From Pseudomonas sp. DTU12.3 (GTDB lineage: Bacteria > Pseudomonadota > Gammaproteobacteria > Pseudomonadales > Pseudomonadaceae), in assembly GCF_004124275.1 (NCBI RefSeq), contig NZ_CP027218.1, forward strand, positions 2,545,501 to 2,609,500: a stretch of 64,000 nucleotides of DNA, read 5' to 3'. The notes beneath the pieces were generated by a model. It saw nothing but the letters and a program-made list of their open reading frames with translations. It made no database searches and had not been told where the DNA came from. The position numbers were made by a program, and so were the translations under genes. The number at the start of each line of letters is the position of its first letter. The first letter of the stretch is position 1. Positions 17,656 to 27,397 of the stretch are shown here, one piece after another.

Positions 17656-17785
17656 TGCGCGTGATTAACCATCGAGAGGGGAAAAAAAGAGAACGCATTC
17701 TCGCATGTCGGGCGGTGAGGGCAAAGGCGCTTGGTCAGCAAATTCCCCTAACTCCTTTAATTAAATGAATTTTTTTCAAAAAAGA

Positions 17786-17813
17786 TTTGACGACCTTGGG
17801 AGCGCTCTATACT
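17786..17813 (+). promoter_or_regulatory. Stable-RNA promoter of the tRNA cluster
   Basis: TTTGAC and TATACT spaced by 16 bases, preceded by an AT-rich upstream stretch (TTAAATGAATTTTTTTCAAA). About 120 bases of leader separate it from tRNA-Arg. Confidence 0.6.
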
Positions 17814-17931
17814 ATTCGTCGCACTTGTCGGGCACAGCCTAGCACTGGTTAAGAAGGTCGAGCGGGATTACGATTTCGCGAAGGCTGGAAAGCACTTAGT
17901 TTGTAGTCCTTTAAGAGTACAGATTAATAAG

Positions 17932-18008
17932 GCGCCCGTAGCTCAGCTGGATAGAGCATCCGCCTTCTAAGCGGATGGTCGCAGGTTCGAGTCCTGCCGG
18001 GTGCGCCA
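17932..18008 (+). tRNA. tRNA-Arg (anticodon TCT)
   Basis: A 77-base cloverleaf: acceptor GCGCCCG/CGGGTGC, anticodon loop CTTCTAA, T-loop TTCGAGT, encoded CCA. First gene of a four-tRNA operon. Confidence 0.96.
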
Positions 18009-18040
18009 TTAGGCAGCTTTGGCACAAGTAACGCGATATG

Positions 18041-18116
18041 GTGGGCGTAGCTCAGTTGGTAGAGCACGGGATTGTGACTCCCGTTGTCGTGGGTTCGATC
18101 CCCATCGTCCACCCCA
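18041..18116 (+). tRNA. tRNA-His (anticodon GTG), copy 1
   Basis: A 76-base cloverleaf with acceptor GTGGGCG/CGTCCAC, anticodon loop TTGTGAC and encoded CCA. The G at 18040 provides the G-1 required for histidine tRNA. Confidence 0.96.
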
Positions 18117-18123
18117 TATTTCG

Positions 18124-18155
18124 AAAGGCGCCAGATGTAACAGTCTGGCGCCTTT
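18124..18155 (+). terminator. Hairpin after tRNA-His copy 1
   Basis: AAAGGCGCCAGA pairs with TCTGGCGCCTTT. The T-run is short (TTTGCTTT), so it may be only a partial stop or a processing signal within the operon. Confidence 0.6.
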
Positions 18156-18173
18156 GCTTTAAAAGCTTCATCC

Positions 18174-18258
18174 GCGGATGTGGTGGAATTGGTAGACACA
18201 CTGGATTTAGGTTCCAGCGCCGCGAGGCGTAAGAGTTCGAGTCTCTTCATCCGCACCA
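18174..18258 (+). tRNA. tRNA-Leu (anticodon TAG)
   Basis: An 85-base class II tRNA: acceptor GCGGATG/CATCCGC, anticodon loop TTTAGGT, long variable arm CGCCGCGAGGCG, encoded CCA. Confidence 0.95.
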
Positions 18259-18335
18259 ATTAAAGCTTCATTCGGGTCTTCGGGCTGGTGAGGTTTCAAC
18301 AAAGAAGTTAATTGGCTTTTTTGTTACGCAATATG

Positions 18336-18411
18336 GTGGGCGTAGCTCAGTTGGTAGAGCACGGGATTGTGACTCCCGTTGTCGTGGGTTCGATCCCCAT
18401 CGTCCACCCCA
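18336..18411 (+). tRNA. tRNA-His (anticodon GTG), copy 2
   Basis: Identical in sequence to the copy at 18041-18116, with G-1 at 18335. It is followed by nearly the same hairpin as copy 1. Confidence 0.96.
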
Positions 18412-18418
18412 TATTTCG

Positions 18419-18450
18419 AAAGGCGCCAGATTTAACAGTCTGGCGCCTTT
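18419..18450 (+). terminator. Terminator of the tRNA operon
   Basis: AAAGGCGCCAGA pairs with TCTGGCGCCTTT followed by a longer T-run than the upstream duplicate (TTTTTTGTTTT). The 360 bases up to trigger factor (18451-18813) hold only its leader; I see no gene in them. Confidence 0.85.
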
Positions 18451-18813
18451 TTTGTTTTAGCGGTTTTGAAAACCGGCCATTGTCGGTTTCGGGACGCAGG
18501 AGCAGGGCGCTTCGTCGTATTTATGTTGCTCGATGATGCCGCGCTGCTTGCCGGACTTGCTTGCAAGAACGGCCGTCAGGGAGTGATTGGCAGTCGCTTC
18601 TATATATAGAAGCGGTTGGCGCAGAGCCCTGGCGTGATTGGTTGTATTCGCCTGTGGGATGCGCTGCATTCGTGCATCGGTCCCGTTAAATTGCCTGCTG
18701 CTTTTTTACCCGTTTTCAGTAGGGTGACTTCTTGAGTTTGACCCACTAGAATGCATGCCCTTGATTCTGGGGTCGGAAACGGCCGGCTAACGTCTGTGCA
18801 ACGAGGAATATCC

Positions 18814-20124
18814 ATGCAAGTTTCTGTTGAAAATACTACTGCTCTTGAGCGCCGCATGAGCGTCACCGTGCCGGCTGAGCGCATCGAGACTCAGGTCAAC
18901 AAGCGTCTGCAGCAGACTGCCCAAAAGGCCAAGATTGCTGGCTTCCGTCCAGGCAAAGTGCCAATGAGCGAAATCAAGCGCCGTTTCGGTGCCGACGCTC
19001 GTCAGGAAGCTGTAGGCGACGTGATCCAGTCCTCCTTCTACGAAGCTGTGGTTGAGCAGAAGCTGAACCCGGCCGGTTCGCCTTCGATCGAGCCCAAGTC
19101 GCTCGAAGCTGGCAAGGATCTGGAATACGTTGCGGTGTTCGAAGTGTTCCCTGAGTTCACCGTTGCCGGTTTCGACGGCATCACCGTTGAGCGTCTGAGC
19201 GCTGACGTGGCTGACGCTGACCTGGACAAAATGCTCGACATCCTGCGCAAGCAGAACACCCGTTTTGAAGTGGCCGATCGCGCTGCCCAGAACGAAGACC
19301 AGCTGAACATCGATTTCGTTGGCAAGGTTGACGGCGAAGTGTTCGCTGGCGGTTCCGCCAAGGGTACTCAGCTGGTACTGGGTTCCGGCCGCATGATCCC
19401 GGGTTTCGAAGAAGGCCTGGTTGGCGCTAAAGCCGGCGAAGAGCGTGTTCTGAACCTGACCTTCCCTGAGGACTATCAGAACCTGGACCTGGCTGGCAAA
19501 ACCGCCGAGTTCACTGTGACCGTCAACACCGTATCCGAGCCAAAACTGCCTGAGCTGAACGAAGAGTTCTTCGCGCAATTCGGCATCAAGGAAAGCGGCA
19601 TCGACGGCTTCCGCACCGAAGTTCGCAAGAACATGGAGCGTGAACTGCGTCAGGCGATCAAATCCAAGGTCAAGAATCAGGTAATGGACGGTCTGCTGGC
19701 CACCAACCCGATCGAAGTGCCAAAAGCCCTGCTGTCCAACGAAGTTGACCGTCTGCGCGTGCAGGCTGTTCAGCAGTTCGGTGGCAACATCAAGCCTGAT
19801 CAACTGCCGGCCGAGCTGTTCGAAGAGCAAGCCAAGCGCCGTGTAGTGCTGGGTCTGATCGTGGCTGAAGTGGTCAAGCAGTTCGACCTCAAGCCTGACG
19901 AAGCTCGCGTTCGCGAAATGATTCAGGAAATGGCTTCGGCTTACCAAGAGCCTGAGCAGGTTGTGTCCTGGTACTACAAGAACGACCAGCAACTGAACGA
20001 AGTCCGTTCGGTTGTGCTGGAAGAACAAGTTGTGGATACTGTTCTGCAGAAAGCTAGCGTGACCGACAAATCGGTCTCTTACGAAGAAGCGGTCAAGCCG
20101 GTAGAAGCTCCAAAAGCCGACTGA
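18814..20124 (+). CDS. tig: Trigger factor (ribosome-associated chaperone, PPIase)
   Basis: A 436-residue protein, full length. The N-terminal ribosome-docking motif [17 protein letters not shown] lies at residues 44-60. An FKBP-type prolyl isomerase domain spans about 150-245 ([20 protein letters not shown]), and the helical chaperone arms follow. It binds nascent chains at the ribosome exit. The ATG at 18814, preceded by GAGGAATA, gives the family N-terminus [14 protein letters not shown]; longer in-frame reading is leader. It opens the tig-clpP-clpX-lon block. A hairpin without T-run (20153-20176) lies before clpP. Confidence 0.96.
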   Translation: MQVSVENTTALERRMSVTVPAERIETQVNKRLQQTAQKAKIAGFRPGKVPMSEIKRRFGADARQEAVGDVIQSSFYEAVVEQKLNPAGSPSIEPKSLEAGKDLEYVAVFEVFPEFTVAGFDGITVERLSADVADADLDKMLDILRKQNTRFEVADRAAQNEDQLNIDFVGKVDGEVFAGGSAKGTQLVLGSGRMIPGFEEGLVGAKAGEERVLNLTFPEDYQNLDLAGKTAEFTVTVNTVSEPKLPELNEEFFAQFGIKESGIDGFRTEVRKNMERELRQAIKSKVKNQVMDGLLATNPIEVPKALLSNEVDRLRVQAVQQFGGNIKPDQLPAELFEEQAKRRVVLGLIVAEVVKQFDLKPDEARVREMIQEMASAYQEPEQVVSWYYKNDQQLNEVRSVVLEEQVVDTVLQKASVTDKSVSYEEAVKPVEAPKAD

Positions 20125-20216
20125 TTGATTTTGCGTTAAGAAGCACACACATAAGCCAGCCTTCGAGCTGGCTTATGCGTATTCAAGACATAACTATTTG
20201 GGAGTGACTGCAGAGC

Positions 20217-20852
20217 ATGTTCCGTAATTCGTATATTCAGCAGAACTCAGATATCCAGGCCGCAGGCGGCCTGGTCCCGATGGTTGTCGAGCAGTCCGCT
20301 CGTGGCGAACGTGCCTACGACATCTATTCGCGCCTTCTCAAGGAGCGAGTGATCTTTCTGGTTGGTCCGGTAGAGGACTACATGGCCAACCTGATCTGTG
20401 CGCAACTGCTGTTCCTTGAAGCGGAAAACCCGGACAAGGACATCCATCTCTATATCAACTCCCCGGGCGGTTCGGTGACAGCGGGCATGTCGATCTACGA
20501 CACCATGCAGTTCATCAAACCCAACGTGTCGACCACCTGTATCGGTCAGGCGTGCAGCATGGGCGCGTTCCTGCTGACCGCAGGCGCTCCAGGCAAGCGT
20601 TTCTGCCTGCCGAACTCGCGAGTGATGATTCACCAGCCACTGGGCGGTTTCCAGGGCCAGGCATCGGATATCGAAATCCATGCCAAGGAAATCCTCTTCA
20701 TTCGTGAGCGCCTGAACACGCTGATGGCCAAGCACAGCGGTCGCACTCTGGAAGAAATCGAGCGCGATACCAACCGCGACAACTTCATGAGTGCAGAAGC
20801 TGCGAAGGAATATGGCTTGATCGATGAAGTGATCAACCAGCGTCCAGCTTAA
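20217..20852 (+). CDS. clpP: ATP-dependent Clp protease proteolytic subunit ClpP
   Basis: A 211-residue serine protease of the housekeeping ClpP1 type. The catalytic residues are Ser in [11 protein letters not shown], His in [12 protein letters not shown] and Asp in [10 protein letters not shown]. The oligomer forms a tetradecameric chamber fed by ClpX or ClpA. A short N-terminal propeptide precedes the mature [13 protein letters not shown] segment (here [15 protein letters not shown]). It is followed 113 bases later by clpX. GGGAG is about 14 bases from the ATG, a long spacing. Confidence 0.96.
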   Translation: MFRNSYIQQNSDIQAAGGLVPMVVEQSARGERAYDIYSRLLKERVIFLVGPVEDYMANLICAQLLFLEAENPDKDIHLYINSPGGSVTAGMSIYDTMQFIKPNVSTTCIGQACSMGAFLLTAGAPGKRFCLPNSRVMIHQPLGGFQGQASDIEIHAKEILFIRERLNTLMAKHSGRTLEEIERDTNRDNFMSAEAAKEYGLIDEVINQRPA

Positions 20853-20897
20853 AAATAAGCAGCTCAAAATAGGCTTGGTCGGCTGGTCTGATCAGCG

Positions 20898-20917
20898 GCG
20901 GGCTTGAAAAAGCCCGC
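20898..20917 (+). promoter_or_regulatory. clpP-clpX intergenic hairpin overlapping a heat-shock-like promoter
   Basis: GCGGGCTT and AAGCCCGC close a GAAA tetraloop with no T-run. The hairpin contains CTTGAAA (20903-20909), which with CTTCATCT 14 bases on resembles a sigma-32 promoter for clpX. It could act as a partial attenuator or RNA stabiliser. Confidence 0.4.
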
Positions 20918-20965
20918 AATAGCCTTCATCTTGTGTTGCAAGCCTATCGGATTTGGATCGAACGA

Positions 20966-22249
20966 ATGACTGACACCCGCAACGGCGAGGACAACGGCAA
21001 GCTGCTCTATTGCTCCTTCTGTGGCAAAAGCCAGCATGAAGTGCGCAAATTGATTGCCGGCCCCTCGGTCTTTATCTGCGACGAGTGCGTCGACCTGTGC
21101 AATGACATCATCCGTGAGGAGGTGCAGGAAGCCCAGGCTGAAAGCAGCGCGCATAAATTGCCTTCGCCCAAAGAAATCAGCGGCATCCTTGATCAATACG
21201 TCATTGGTCAGGAGCGTGCAAAGAAGGTTCTGGCCGTAGCGGTGTACAACCACTACAAGCGCCTGAACCAGCGTGACAAAAAAGCTGACGACGTCGAACT
21301 CGGCAAGAGCAACATTCTGCTGATCGGCCCGACCGGCTCGGGTAAAACCCTGCTGGCCGAAACGCTGGCCCGCTTGCTGAACGTTCCGTTCACCATTGCC
21401 GACGCAACCACCCTCACCGAGGCGGGTTACGTGGGTGAAGATGTCGAGAACATCATTCAGAAGCTGTTGCAGAAGTGCGATTACGACGTAGAAAAAGCCC
21501 AGATGGGCATTGTCTACATCGACGAAATCGACAAGATTTCCCGCAAGTCCGACAACCCGTCGATCACCCGCGATGTTTCCGGTGAAGGCGTGCAGCAGGC
21601 CTTGCTGAAGTTGATCGAAGGCACGGTCGCTTCCGTTCCACCGCAAGGTGGCCGCAAGCATCCGCAGCAGGAATTCCTGCAGGTCGACACCCGTAACATC
21701 CTGTTCATCTGCGGTGGTGCGTTCTCTGGTCTGGAAAAGGTTATTCAAAACCGTTCCACCAAAGGCGGCATCGGTTTCAACGCAGAAGTGCGCAGCAAGG
21801 AAGAAGGCAAGAAAGTCGGTGAATCCCTGCGTGAAGTCGAGCCTGACGATCTGGTCAAGTTCGGTCTGATCCCGGAATTCGTCGGTCGTCTGCCGGTCCT
21901 CGCGACGCTGGACGAGCTCGATGAAGCTGCATTGATGCAGATTCTCACCGAGCCGAAAAATGCTCTGACCAAACAGTATGCCAAGCTGTTCGAGATGGAA
22001 GGCGTCGATCTGGAATTCCGTTCCGACGCACTGAAATCGGTCGCCAAGCGTGCCCTGGAACGTAAAACCGGTGCTCGTGGCCTGCGCTCGATTCTCGAAG
22101 GTGTATTGCTCGACACGATGTATGAAATCCCCTCGCAGTCCGAGGTGAGCAAAGTCGTGATCGATGAAAGCGTGATCGAAGGCAAGTCCAAGCCACTGTA
22201 TATCTACGAAAACAGTGAGCCGGCTGCCAAGGCAGCGCCGGACGCGTAA
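20966..22249 (+). CDS. clpX: ATP-dependent unfoldase ClpX
   Basis: A 427-residue AAA+ unfoldase. The N-terminal zinc-binding domain carries four cysteines ([10 protein letters not shown] and [10 protein letters not shown], residues 14-45). Walker A is [12 protein letters not shown] (about 121-132), the pore loop GYVGED, Walker [11 protein letters not shown], and the substrate loop GGRKHPQQ. It recognises and unfolds substrates and feeds them to ClpP. The ATG at 20966 gives the family start [12 protein letters not shown]; earlier in-frame codons lie in the leader. A terminator closes the transcript. Confidence 0.96.
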   Translation: MTDTRNGEDNGKLLYCSFCGKSQHEVRKLIAGPSVFICDECVDLCNDIIREEVQEAQAESSAHKLPSPKEISGILDQYVIGQERAKKVLAVAVYNHYKRLNQRDKKADDVELGKSNILLIGPTGSGKTLLAETLARLLNVPFTIADATTLTEAGYVGEDVENIIQKLLQKCDYDVEKAQMGIVYIDEIDKISRKSDNPSITRDVSGEGVQQALLKLIEGTVASVPPQGGRKHPQQEFLQVDTRNILFICGGAFSGLEKVIQNRSTKGGIGFNAEVRSKEEGKKVGESLREVEPDDLVKFGLIPEFVGRLPVLATLDELDEAALMQILTEPKNALTKQYAKLFEMEGVDLEFRSDALKSVAKRALERKTGARGLRSILEGVLLDTMYEIPSQSEVSKVVIDESVIEGKSKPLYIYENSEPAAKAAPDA

Positions 22250-22270
22250 GCGTCCACCGCGCCGCAACAA

Positions 22271-22300
22271 AGAAGGGGCCTTCGGGCCTCTTTTTTTTTA
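22271..22300 (+). terminator. Terminator after clpX
   Basis: AAGGGGCC-TTC-GGGCCTCTT stem with one wobble pair, followed by nine T residues. Confidence 0.85.
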
Positions 22301-22325
22301 TGTCGTTTTTTACATCCGCTTTGCG

Positions 22326-22354
22326 CTTGTTTTTTTTCAAGGCAGCCCCCATCT
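22326..22354 (+). promoter_or_regulatory. Candidate sigma-32 (heat-shock) promoter of lon
   Basis: CTTGTTT (22326-22332), 14 bases, then CCCCATCT (22347-22354) matches the CTTGAAA-N13-15-CCCCATNT pattern with an intact CTTG core and a full -10. It lies about 60 bases before lon. Confidence 0.5.
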
Positions 22355-22412
22355 TGGTTTCAAGCTCAATTCCATCTGATTACGGCCATATGGCCGCCGT
22401 AGAGGCGAAATC

Positions 22413-24809
22413 ATGAAGACAACCATCGAATTGCCTCTCCTGCCATTGCGTGATGTCGTGGTTTATCCGCACATGGTTATCCCGCTGTTCGTGGGGCGCG
22501 AGAAATCCATCGAAGCCCTCGAGGCAGCGATGACGGGCGACAAGCAGATACTGCTGCTGGCCCAGAGAAACCCGGCTGACGATGATCCCGGTGAAGACGC
22601 TCTCTATCGCGTAGGTACCATTGCCACTGTCCTGCAGCTGCTGAAGCTGCCTGATGGCACCGTTAAGGTTCTGGTCGAGGGTGAGCAGCGCGGCACCGTC
22701 GAACGCTTCAGCGAAGTCGATGGCCACTGCCGTGCAGAAGTTTCGTTGATTGAAGAAGTCGACGCCGCCGAGCGCGAGTCCGAAGTCTTCGTACGTACGC
22801 TGCTGTCGCAGTTCGAACAATATGTGCAGCTGGGCAAGAAAGTCCCGGCTGAAGTCCTGTCATCGCTCAACAGCATCGATGAGCCGGGTCGTCTGGTCGA
22901 CACCATGGCTGCGCACATGGCGCTGAAAATCGAGCAGAAGCAGGAAATCCTCGAAATCATCGATTTGTCGGCTCGGGTCGAGCACGTTCTGGCGTTGCTG
23001 GATGCCGAGATCGACCTGCTGCAAGTCGAAAAGCGCATTCGCGGCCGCGTCAAAAAGCAAATGGAGCGCAGCCAGCGCGAGTACTACCTGAATGAGCAGA
23101 TGAAGGCCATTCAGAAAGAGCTGGGCGACGGTGACGAAGGTCACAACGAAATCGAAGAGCTGAAAAAGCGCATCGATGCTGCCGGCCTGCCGAAAGACGC
23201 GCTGACCAAGGCGAACGCCGAGCTGAACAAGCTCAAGCAAATGTCGCCGATGTCCGCCGAAGCCACCGTGGTGCGCTCCTACATCGACTGGCTGGTGCAA
23301 GTGCCGTGGAAGGCACAGAGCAAGGTGCGCCTCGACCTGGCGCGCGCAGAAGACATTCTCGATGCCGATCACTACGGTCTCGAAGAGGTCAAGGAACGCA
23401 TCCTTGAATACCTCGCCGTGCAAAAACGCGTGAAGAAAATCCGTGGCCCGGTGTTGTGCCTGGTGGGTCCTCCTGGCGTGGGTAAAACCTCGCTGGCAGA
23501 GTCGATTGCGCACGCCACCAACCGCAAATTCGTACGTATGGCCCTCGGTGGCGTGCGTGATGAAGCGGAAATTCGCGGTCACCGCCGGACTTACATCGGT
23601 TCGATGCCGGGAAGATTGATTCAAAAGATGACAAAGGTCGGCGTTCGCAACCCGCTGTTCCTGCTCGATGAAATCGACAAGATGGGCAGCGACATGCGTG
23701 GCGATCCGGCGTCGGCGTTGCTGGAAGTGCTCGATCCTGAGCAAAACCACAACTTCAACGACCACTATCTGGAAGTCGATTACGACCTGTCGGATGTGAT
23801 GTTCCTGTGCACCTCGAACTCGATGAACATCCCGCCAGCACTGCTCGACCGCATGGAAGTCATCCGTCTGCCGGGCTACACCGAAGACGAAAAGATCAAT
23901 ATCGCCGTCAAATACCTCTCGCCAAAACAGATCACCGCTAACGGTCTGAAGAAGGGCGAGATTGAATTTGATGAAGAAGCGATCCGCGACATCATTCGTT
24001 ACTACACCCGCGAAGCCGGTGTGCGTGGCCTCGAACGTCAGATCGCCAAGGTCTGCCGCAAGGCTGTTAAAGAGCACGCGCTGGAAAAACGCTTCTCGGT
24101 AAAAGTGACAGCTGACTTGCTGGAGCACTTCCTCGGTGTGCGTAAATTCCGCTACGGTCTGGCCGAGCAACAGGATCAGATCGGTCAAGTCACCGGCCTT
24201 GCCTGGACTCAGGTTGGCGGCGAATTGCTGACCATCGAAGCCGCTGTGGTACCGGGCAAAGGCCAACTGATCAAGACCGGTTCGCTGGGCGATGTGATGG
24301 TCGAATCGATCACCGCAGCGCTGACTGTTGTCCGCAGCCGTGCCAAGAGTCTGGGCATTCCCGTGGACTTCCACGAGAAGCGCGACACGCACATTCACAT
24401 GCCGGAAGGTGCCACGCCGAAGGACGGTCCTAGCGCCGGTGTCGGCATGTGCACGGCCCTGGTGTCGGCCCTGACCGGGATTCCGGTGCGCGCCGATGTC
24501 GCCATGACCGGTGAAATCACCTTGCGTGGTCAGGTGCTGGCGATTGGCGGCCTGAAGGAAAAACTGCTGGCGGCGCATCGCGGCGGAATCAAGATTGTGA
24601 TTATTCCGGAAGAGAACGTGCGCGATCTCAAGGAGATTCCTGACAATATCAAGCAGGATCTGCAGATTAAACCGGTTAAATGGATTGACGAGGTCCTGCA
24701 AATTGCGCTGCAATACGCGCCGGAGCCCTTGCCGGATGTGGCTCCGGAGATAGTTGCCAAGGACGAAAAACGTGAGTCTGACTCTAAGGAAAGAATTAGC
24801 ACGCATTAA
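22413..24809 (+). CDS. lon: ATP-dependent protease Lon
   Basis: A 798-residue LonA protease. An N-terminal substrate-binding domain (about 1-200) opens with [21 protein letters not shown] coiled coil ([20 protein letters not shown]) follows. The AAA+ module has Walker [13 protein letters not shown] and Walker [11 protein letters not shown]. The C-terminal protease domain carries the Ser-Lys dyad, Ser in [10 protein letters not shown] and Lys in [10 protein letters not shown]. It degrades misfolded and regulatory proteins. It lies between clpX and hupB, with its own heat-shock-like promoter. Confidence 0.97.
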   Translation: MKTTIELPLLPLRDVVVYPHMVIPLFVGREKSIEALEAAMTGDKQILLLAQRNPADDDPGEDALYRVGTIATVLQLLKLPDGTVKVLVEGEQRGTVERFSEVDGHCRAEVSLIEEVDAAERESEVFVRTLLSQFEQYVQLGKKVPAEVLSSLNSIDEPGRLVDTMAAHMALKIEQKQEILEIIDLSARVEHVLALLDAEIDLLQVEKRIRGRVKKQMERSQREYYLNEQMKAIQKELGDGDEGHNEIEELKKRIDAAGLPKDALTKANAELNKLKQMSPMSAEATVVRSYIDWLVQVPWKAQSKVRLDLARAEDILDADHYGLEEVKERILEYLAVQKRVKKIRGPVLCLVGPPGVGKTSLAESIAHATNRKFVRMALGGVRDEAEIRGHRRTYIGSMPGRLIQKMTKVGVRNPLFLLDEIDKMGSDMRGDPASALLEVLDPEQNHNFNDHYLEVDYDLSDVMFLCTSNSMNIPPALLDRMEVIRLPGYTEDEKINIAVKYLSPKQITANGLKKGEIEFDEEAIRDIIRYYTREAGVRGLERQIAKVCRKAVKEHALEKRFSVKVTADLLEHFLGVRKFRYGLAEQQDQIGQVTGLAWTQVGGELLTIEAAVVPGKGQLIKTGSLGDVMVESITAALTVVRSRAKSLGIPVDFHEKRDTHIHMPEGATPKDGPSAGVGMCTALVSALTGIPVRADVAMTGEITLRGQVLAIGGLKEKLLAAHRGGIKIVIIPEENVRDLKEIPDNIKQDLQIKPVKWIDEVLQIALQYAPEPLPDVAPEIVAKDEKRESDSKERISTH

Positions 24810-24833
24810 TACGTTTTTGCCTGGGGGGCTTCC

Positions 24834-24863
24834 TTGACAGCTTTTTAGAGCCCTTGTTATAAA
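24834..24863 (+). promoter_or_regulatory. Strong sigma-70 promoter of hupB
   Basis: Perfect TTGACA (24834-24839), an 18-base spacer and TATAAA (24858-24863), about 95 bases before the hupB start. Confidence 0.75.
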
Positions 24864-24957
24864 GCGGCTCTTAAGTGTCTGTAGGCCATTCAGCACTCGT
24901 TTTTGCTTTCACCAAAAAACTTAGAATCATCTCAAAATAGATATAAGGGGACTTAGA

Positions 24958-25230
24958 GTGAACAAGTCGGAACTGATTGATGCTATCGCTGCATCCGCTG
25001 ATATCCCGAAAGCTGCTGCTGGCCGTGCGCTGGACGCTGTAATCGAATCCGTCACTGGCGCTCTCAAGGCTGGCGACTCCGTTGTTCTGGTTGGTTTCGG
25101 TACTTTCTCCGTGACTGATCGTCCAGCTCGCGTTGGTCGTAACCCACAGACCGGCAAGACGCTGCAGATCGCTGCTGCTAAAAAACCAGGTTTCAAAGCC
25201 GGTAAAGCACTGAAAGAAGCGGTCAACTAA
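24958..25230 (+). CDS. hupB: DNA-binding protein HU-beta
   Basis: A 90-residue HU/IHF-family nucleoid protein starting at GTG, with AAGGGG 7 bases before it. The family signature [21 protein letters not shown] (residues 46-66) includes the Pro of the DNA-intercalating arm (RNPQTG). It binds and bends DNA as a dimer. High codon bias and a perfect -35 box fit an abundant protein. It lies between lon and ppiD, as in other Pseudomonas. Confidence 0.96.
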   Translation: MNKSELIDAIAASADIPKAAAGRALDAVIESVTGALKAGDSVVLVGFGTFSVTDRPARVGRNPQTGKTLQIAAAKKPGFKAGKALKEAVN

Positions 25231-25282
25231 GTCGTTACAAGTTTTTACCCATCCGGGTCGGGGTCATCCCTGACTTGGCAGC

Positions 25283-25358
25283 GGAGCGGTAGAGCAGGTC
25301 GCTGAAACAGCTGCCTGTAACGCCGGGATCGAGGGTTCGAGCCCTGTCCGCTCCGCCA
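25283..25358 (+). pseudogene. Degenerate tRNA-Asp-like sequence
   Basis: A 76-base stretch with an intact acceptor stem GGAGCGG/CCGCTCC, TA at positions 8-9, T-loop TTCGAGC and encoded GCCA, very close to bacterial tRNA-Asp at both ends. The interior is damaged. The D-arm does not pair properly. The anticodon stem (GCTGC against GCCGG) keeps three of five pairs. The T-stem (GAGGG against CCTGT) has a mismatch and wobble pairs. The anticodon position reads GTA instead of GTC. It is followed by a good terminator. Best read as a tRNA remnant or a tRNA-mimic RNA rather than a working tRNA. Confidence 0.6.
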
Positions 25359-25364
25359 GTTACG

Positions 25365-25393
25365 AGAAGGCGCATCCTCGGATGCGCCTTTCT
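25365..25393 (+). terminator. Terminator after the tRNA-like sequence
   Basis: AGAAGGCGCATCC pairs with GGATGCGCCTTTCT, which ends in a weak T-rich tail. Confidence 0.75.
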
Positions 25394-25461
25394 TCTATCC
25401 GGATTCTACCCACGCTCCACGGTTGCCTAATTTTTGAAGTTCAACCGTTTCTGGGGGACGC

Positions 25462-27333
25462 ATGCTGCAGAATATCAGGGACAATTCACAAGGCTGGATT
25501 GCCAAGACCATTATTGGGGTCATCGTTGCACTGATGGCCCTGACCGGTTTCGACGCCATTTTCAAGGCCACGACGCACACGAACGAAGCGGCCAAGGTCA
25601 ATGGTGAAGAAATCAGCCAGAACGAGCTGAGCCAGGCCGTTGACATGCAACGCCGTCAGCTGATGCAACAGCTGGGCAAGGACTTCGATGCTTCCTTGCT
25701 CGACGAAAAAATGCTCCGCGAATCTGCCCTCAAAGGTCTGATTGATCGCAAGCTGCTGTTGCAAGGCGCTGAACAATCGAAGTTCGCTTTCTCCGAAGGC
25801 GCGTTGGACCAAGTGATCCTGCTGACGCCTGAATTCCAGGTTGACGGCAAGTTCAGCTCCGAGCGTTTCGATCAGGTAATCCGTCAACTGGGTTACAGCC
25901 GCATGCAATTCCGCCAGATGCTGGCTCAGGAAATGCTGATCGGCCAACTGCGTGCCGGTGTAGCGGGCAGCGGTTTCGTCACTGACGCCGAAGTGCTGGC
26001 TTTCGCCCGTCTGGAAAAACAGACCCGCGATTTCGCCACCCTGAACATCAAGGCCGATCCGGCTGCGGTGAAGCTGACCGACGATGAGGTCAAGGCTTAC
26101 TACGACGAACACGCCAAGGAATTCATGACCCCTGATCAAGTGGTCATCGATTACCTCGAGCTGAAGAAGTCGTCGTTCTTCGACCAGGTTGCGGTCAAGG
26201 ACGAAGACCTGCAGGCGGCGTATCAGAAGGAGATCGCCAACCTGTCGGAACAGCGTCGTGCCGCGCACATCCTGATCGAAGTGAACGACAAGACCACCGA
26301 AGCTCAGGCCAAGGCGAAAATCGAAGAAGTCGAGGCGCGTCTGGCCAAGGGCGAGAAATTCGAAGCGCTGGCCAAAGAGTTCTCGCAGGACCCAGGCTCG
26401 GCCAACAATGGCGGTGACCTCGGTTATGCAGGTCCTGGCGTTTACGATCCAGCTTTCGAAAAAGCCTTGTACTCGCTGAATAAAGATCAGGTTTCCGCGC
26501 CGGTTCGCACCGACTTTGGTTTCCACCTGATCAAGCTGCTGGGTGTCGAAGCGCCTGAAGTGCCGACACTGGCCAGCCTGAAAGACAAGCTGACCCGCGA
26601 GCTGAAAGCCGCGCAGGTCGAGCAGCGTTTCGTCGAGGCGACCAAGCAATTGGAAGACTCCGCGTTCGAAGCGTCTGACCTGGCCCAGCCAGCGGCAGAT
26701 CTGAAGCTGACCGTGCACACCTCCAAGCCATTCGGCCGTGAAGGTGGTGAAGGCGTTGCGGCCAACCGTGCCGTGGTCACTGCAGCATTCAGCACCGAAG
26801 TGATTGATGAAGGCGCCAACAGCACCGCCATCGAGCTGGATCCGGAAACCGTGATCGTGCTGCGCTCCAAGGAACACCTGAAGCCTGCGCAACTGCCTCT
26901 GGAAAGCGTGAACGCGGCCATCCGCACTCAGCTGACCAAAGAGCACGCCAGCGCTGCTGCCAAGACCAAGGCCGAGAAGCTGATCGCTGATCTGCGCGAT
27001 GGCAAGGCGCCGCTGGACAAGGCGGTTGACGGTCAGAACTGGAAAACCACCGCAGCGGCCACCCGTGCGCAGGAAGGTGTTGATCCGGCCGTGTTGCAGG
27101 CATTGTTCCGCATGCCGAAGCCGGCGGCCAAAGACAAGCCGACGTTCAGCAACGTGACGCTGCCGGACGGCAGTCTGATGATTGTGCGCCTGAACGGCGT
27201 CAACGAAGCAGCGGCACCGACCGATGAAGAGAAGGCTCAATACCGTCGCTTCCTCGCGTCCCGTGAGGGTCAGCAAGACTTCGCGGCGTACCGCAAGCAG
27301 TTGGAAGCTCAGGCCGAAATCAAGCGTTACTGA
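25462..27333 (+). CDS. ppiD: Periplasmic folding factor PpiD (SurA_N and parvulin domains)
   Basis: A 623-residue inner-membrane-anchored chaperone. A single N-terminal membrane helix lies at about residues 11-34 (GWIAKTIIGVIVALMALTGF). A SurA-like N-terminal chaperone domain follows, then a parvulin domain at about 265-365 (RRAAHILIEVNDKT, EFSQDPGSANNGGDLGY, FGFHLIKLLG) and a long C-terminal chaperone part. It assists proteins leaving the Sec translocon. GGGGGAC precedes the ATG. A strong terminator follows. Confidence 0.94.
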   Translation: MLQNIRDNSQGWIAKTIIGVIVALMALTGFDAIFKATTHTNEAAKVNGEEISQNELSQAVDMQRRQLMQQLGKDFDASLLDEKMLRESALKGLIDRKLLLQGAEQSKFAFSEGALDQVILLTPEFQVDGKFSSERFDQVIRQLGYSRMQFRQMLAQEMLIGQLRAGVAGSGFVTDAEVLAFARLEKQTRDFATLNIKADPAAVKLTDDEVKAYYDEHAKEFMTPDQVVIDYLELKKSSFFDQVAVKDEDLQAAYQKEIANLSEQRRAAHILIEVNDKTTEAQAKAKIEEVEARLAKGEKFEALAKEFSQDPGSANNGGDLGYAGPGVYDPAFEKALYSLNKDQVSAPVRTDFGFHLIKLLGVEAPEVPTLASLKDKLTRELKAAQVEQRFVEATKQLEDSAFEASDLAQPAADLKLTVHTSKPFGREGGEGVAANRAVVTAAFSTEVIDEGANSTAIELDPETVIVLRSKEHLKPAQLPLESVNAAIRTQLTKEHASAAAKTKAEKLIADLRDGKAPLDKAVDGQNWKTTAAATRAQEGVDPAVLQALFRMPKPAAKDKPTFSNVTLPDGSLMIVRLNGVNEAAAPTDEEKAQYRRFLASREGQQDFAAYRKQLEAQAEIKRY

Positions 27334-27356
27334 TGCCTGACTGAGCAGCAAGACCA

Positions 27357-27388
27357 AAAGCCCCGGCCGCAATGCCGGGGTTTTTTTT
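27357..27388 (+). terminator. Terminator of ppiD
   Basis: CCCCGGC and GCCGGGG stem followed by eight T residues; serves the ppiD end against the convergent MFS gene. Confidence 0.88.
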
Positions 27389-27397
27389 ATTCCGTTC

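Noticed and set aside
18787..20148. A 453-codon frame antisense to trigger factor
   Set aside because: No start signals, and composition typical of reversed coding sequence.
20153..20176. A terminator between tig and clpP
   Set aside because: ATAAGCCAGC/GCTGGCTTAT pairs well but no T-run follows, so termination is doubtful.
20864..22270. A 468-codon frame antisense to clpX
   Set aside because: Runs through the clpX terminator and the zinc-finger region in reverse; no domain seen.
22860..24896. A 678-codon open frame antisense to lon
   Set aside because: It mirrors lon codon structure, has no ribosome site and shows no recognisable domain; long antisense frames are common in GC-rich, codon-biased genes.
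25283..25358. A functional tRNA-Tyr because the anticodon position reads GTA
   Set aside because: Bacterial tRNA-Tyr has a long variable arm, while this sequence has tRNA-Asp-type ends and broken inner stems.
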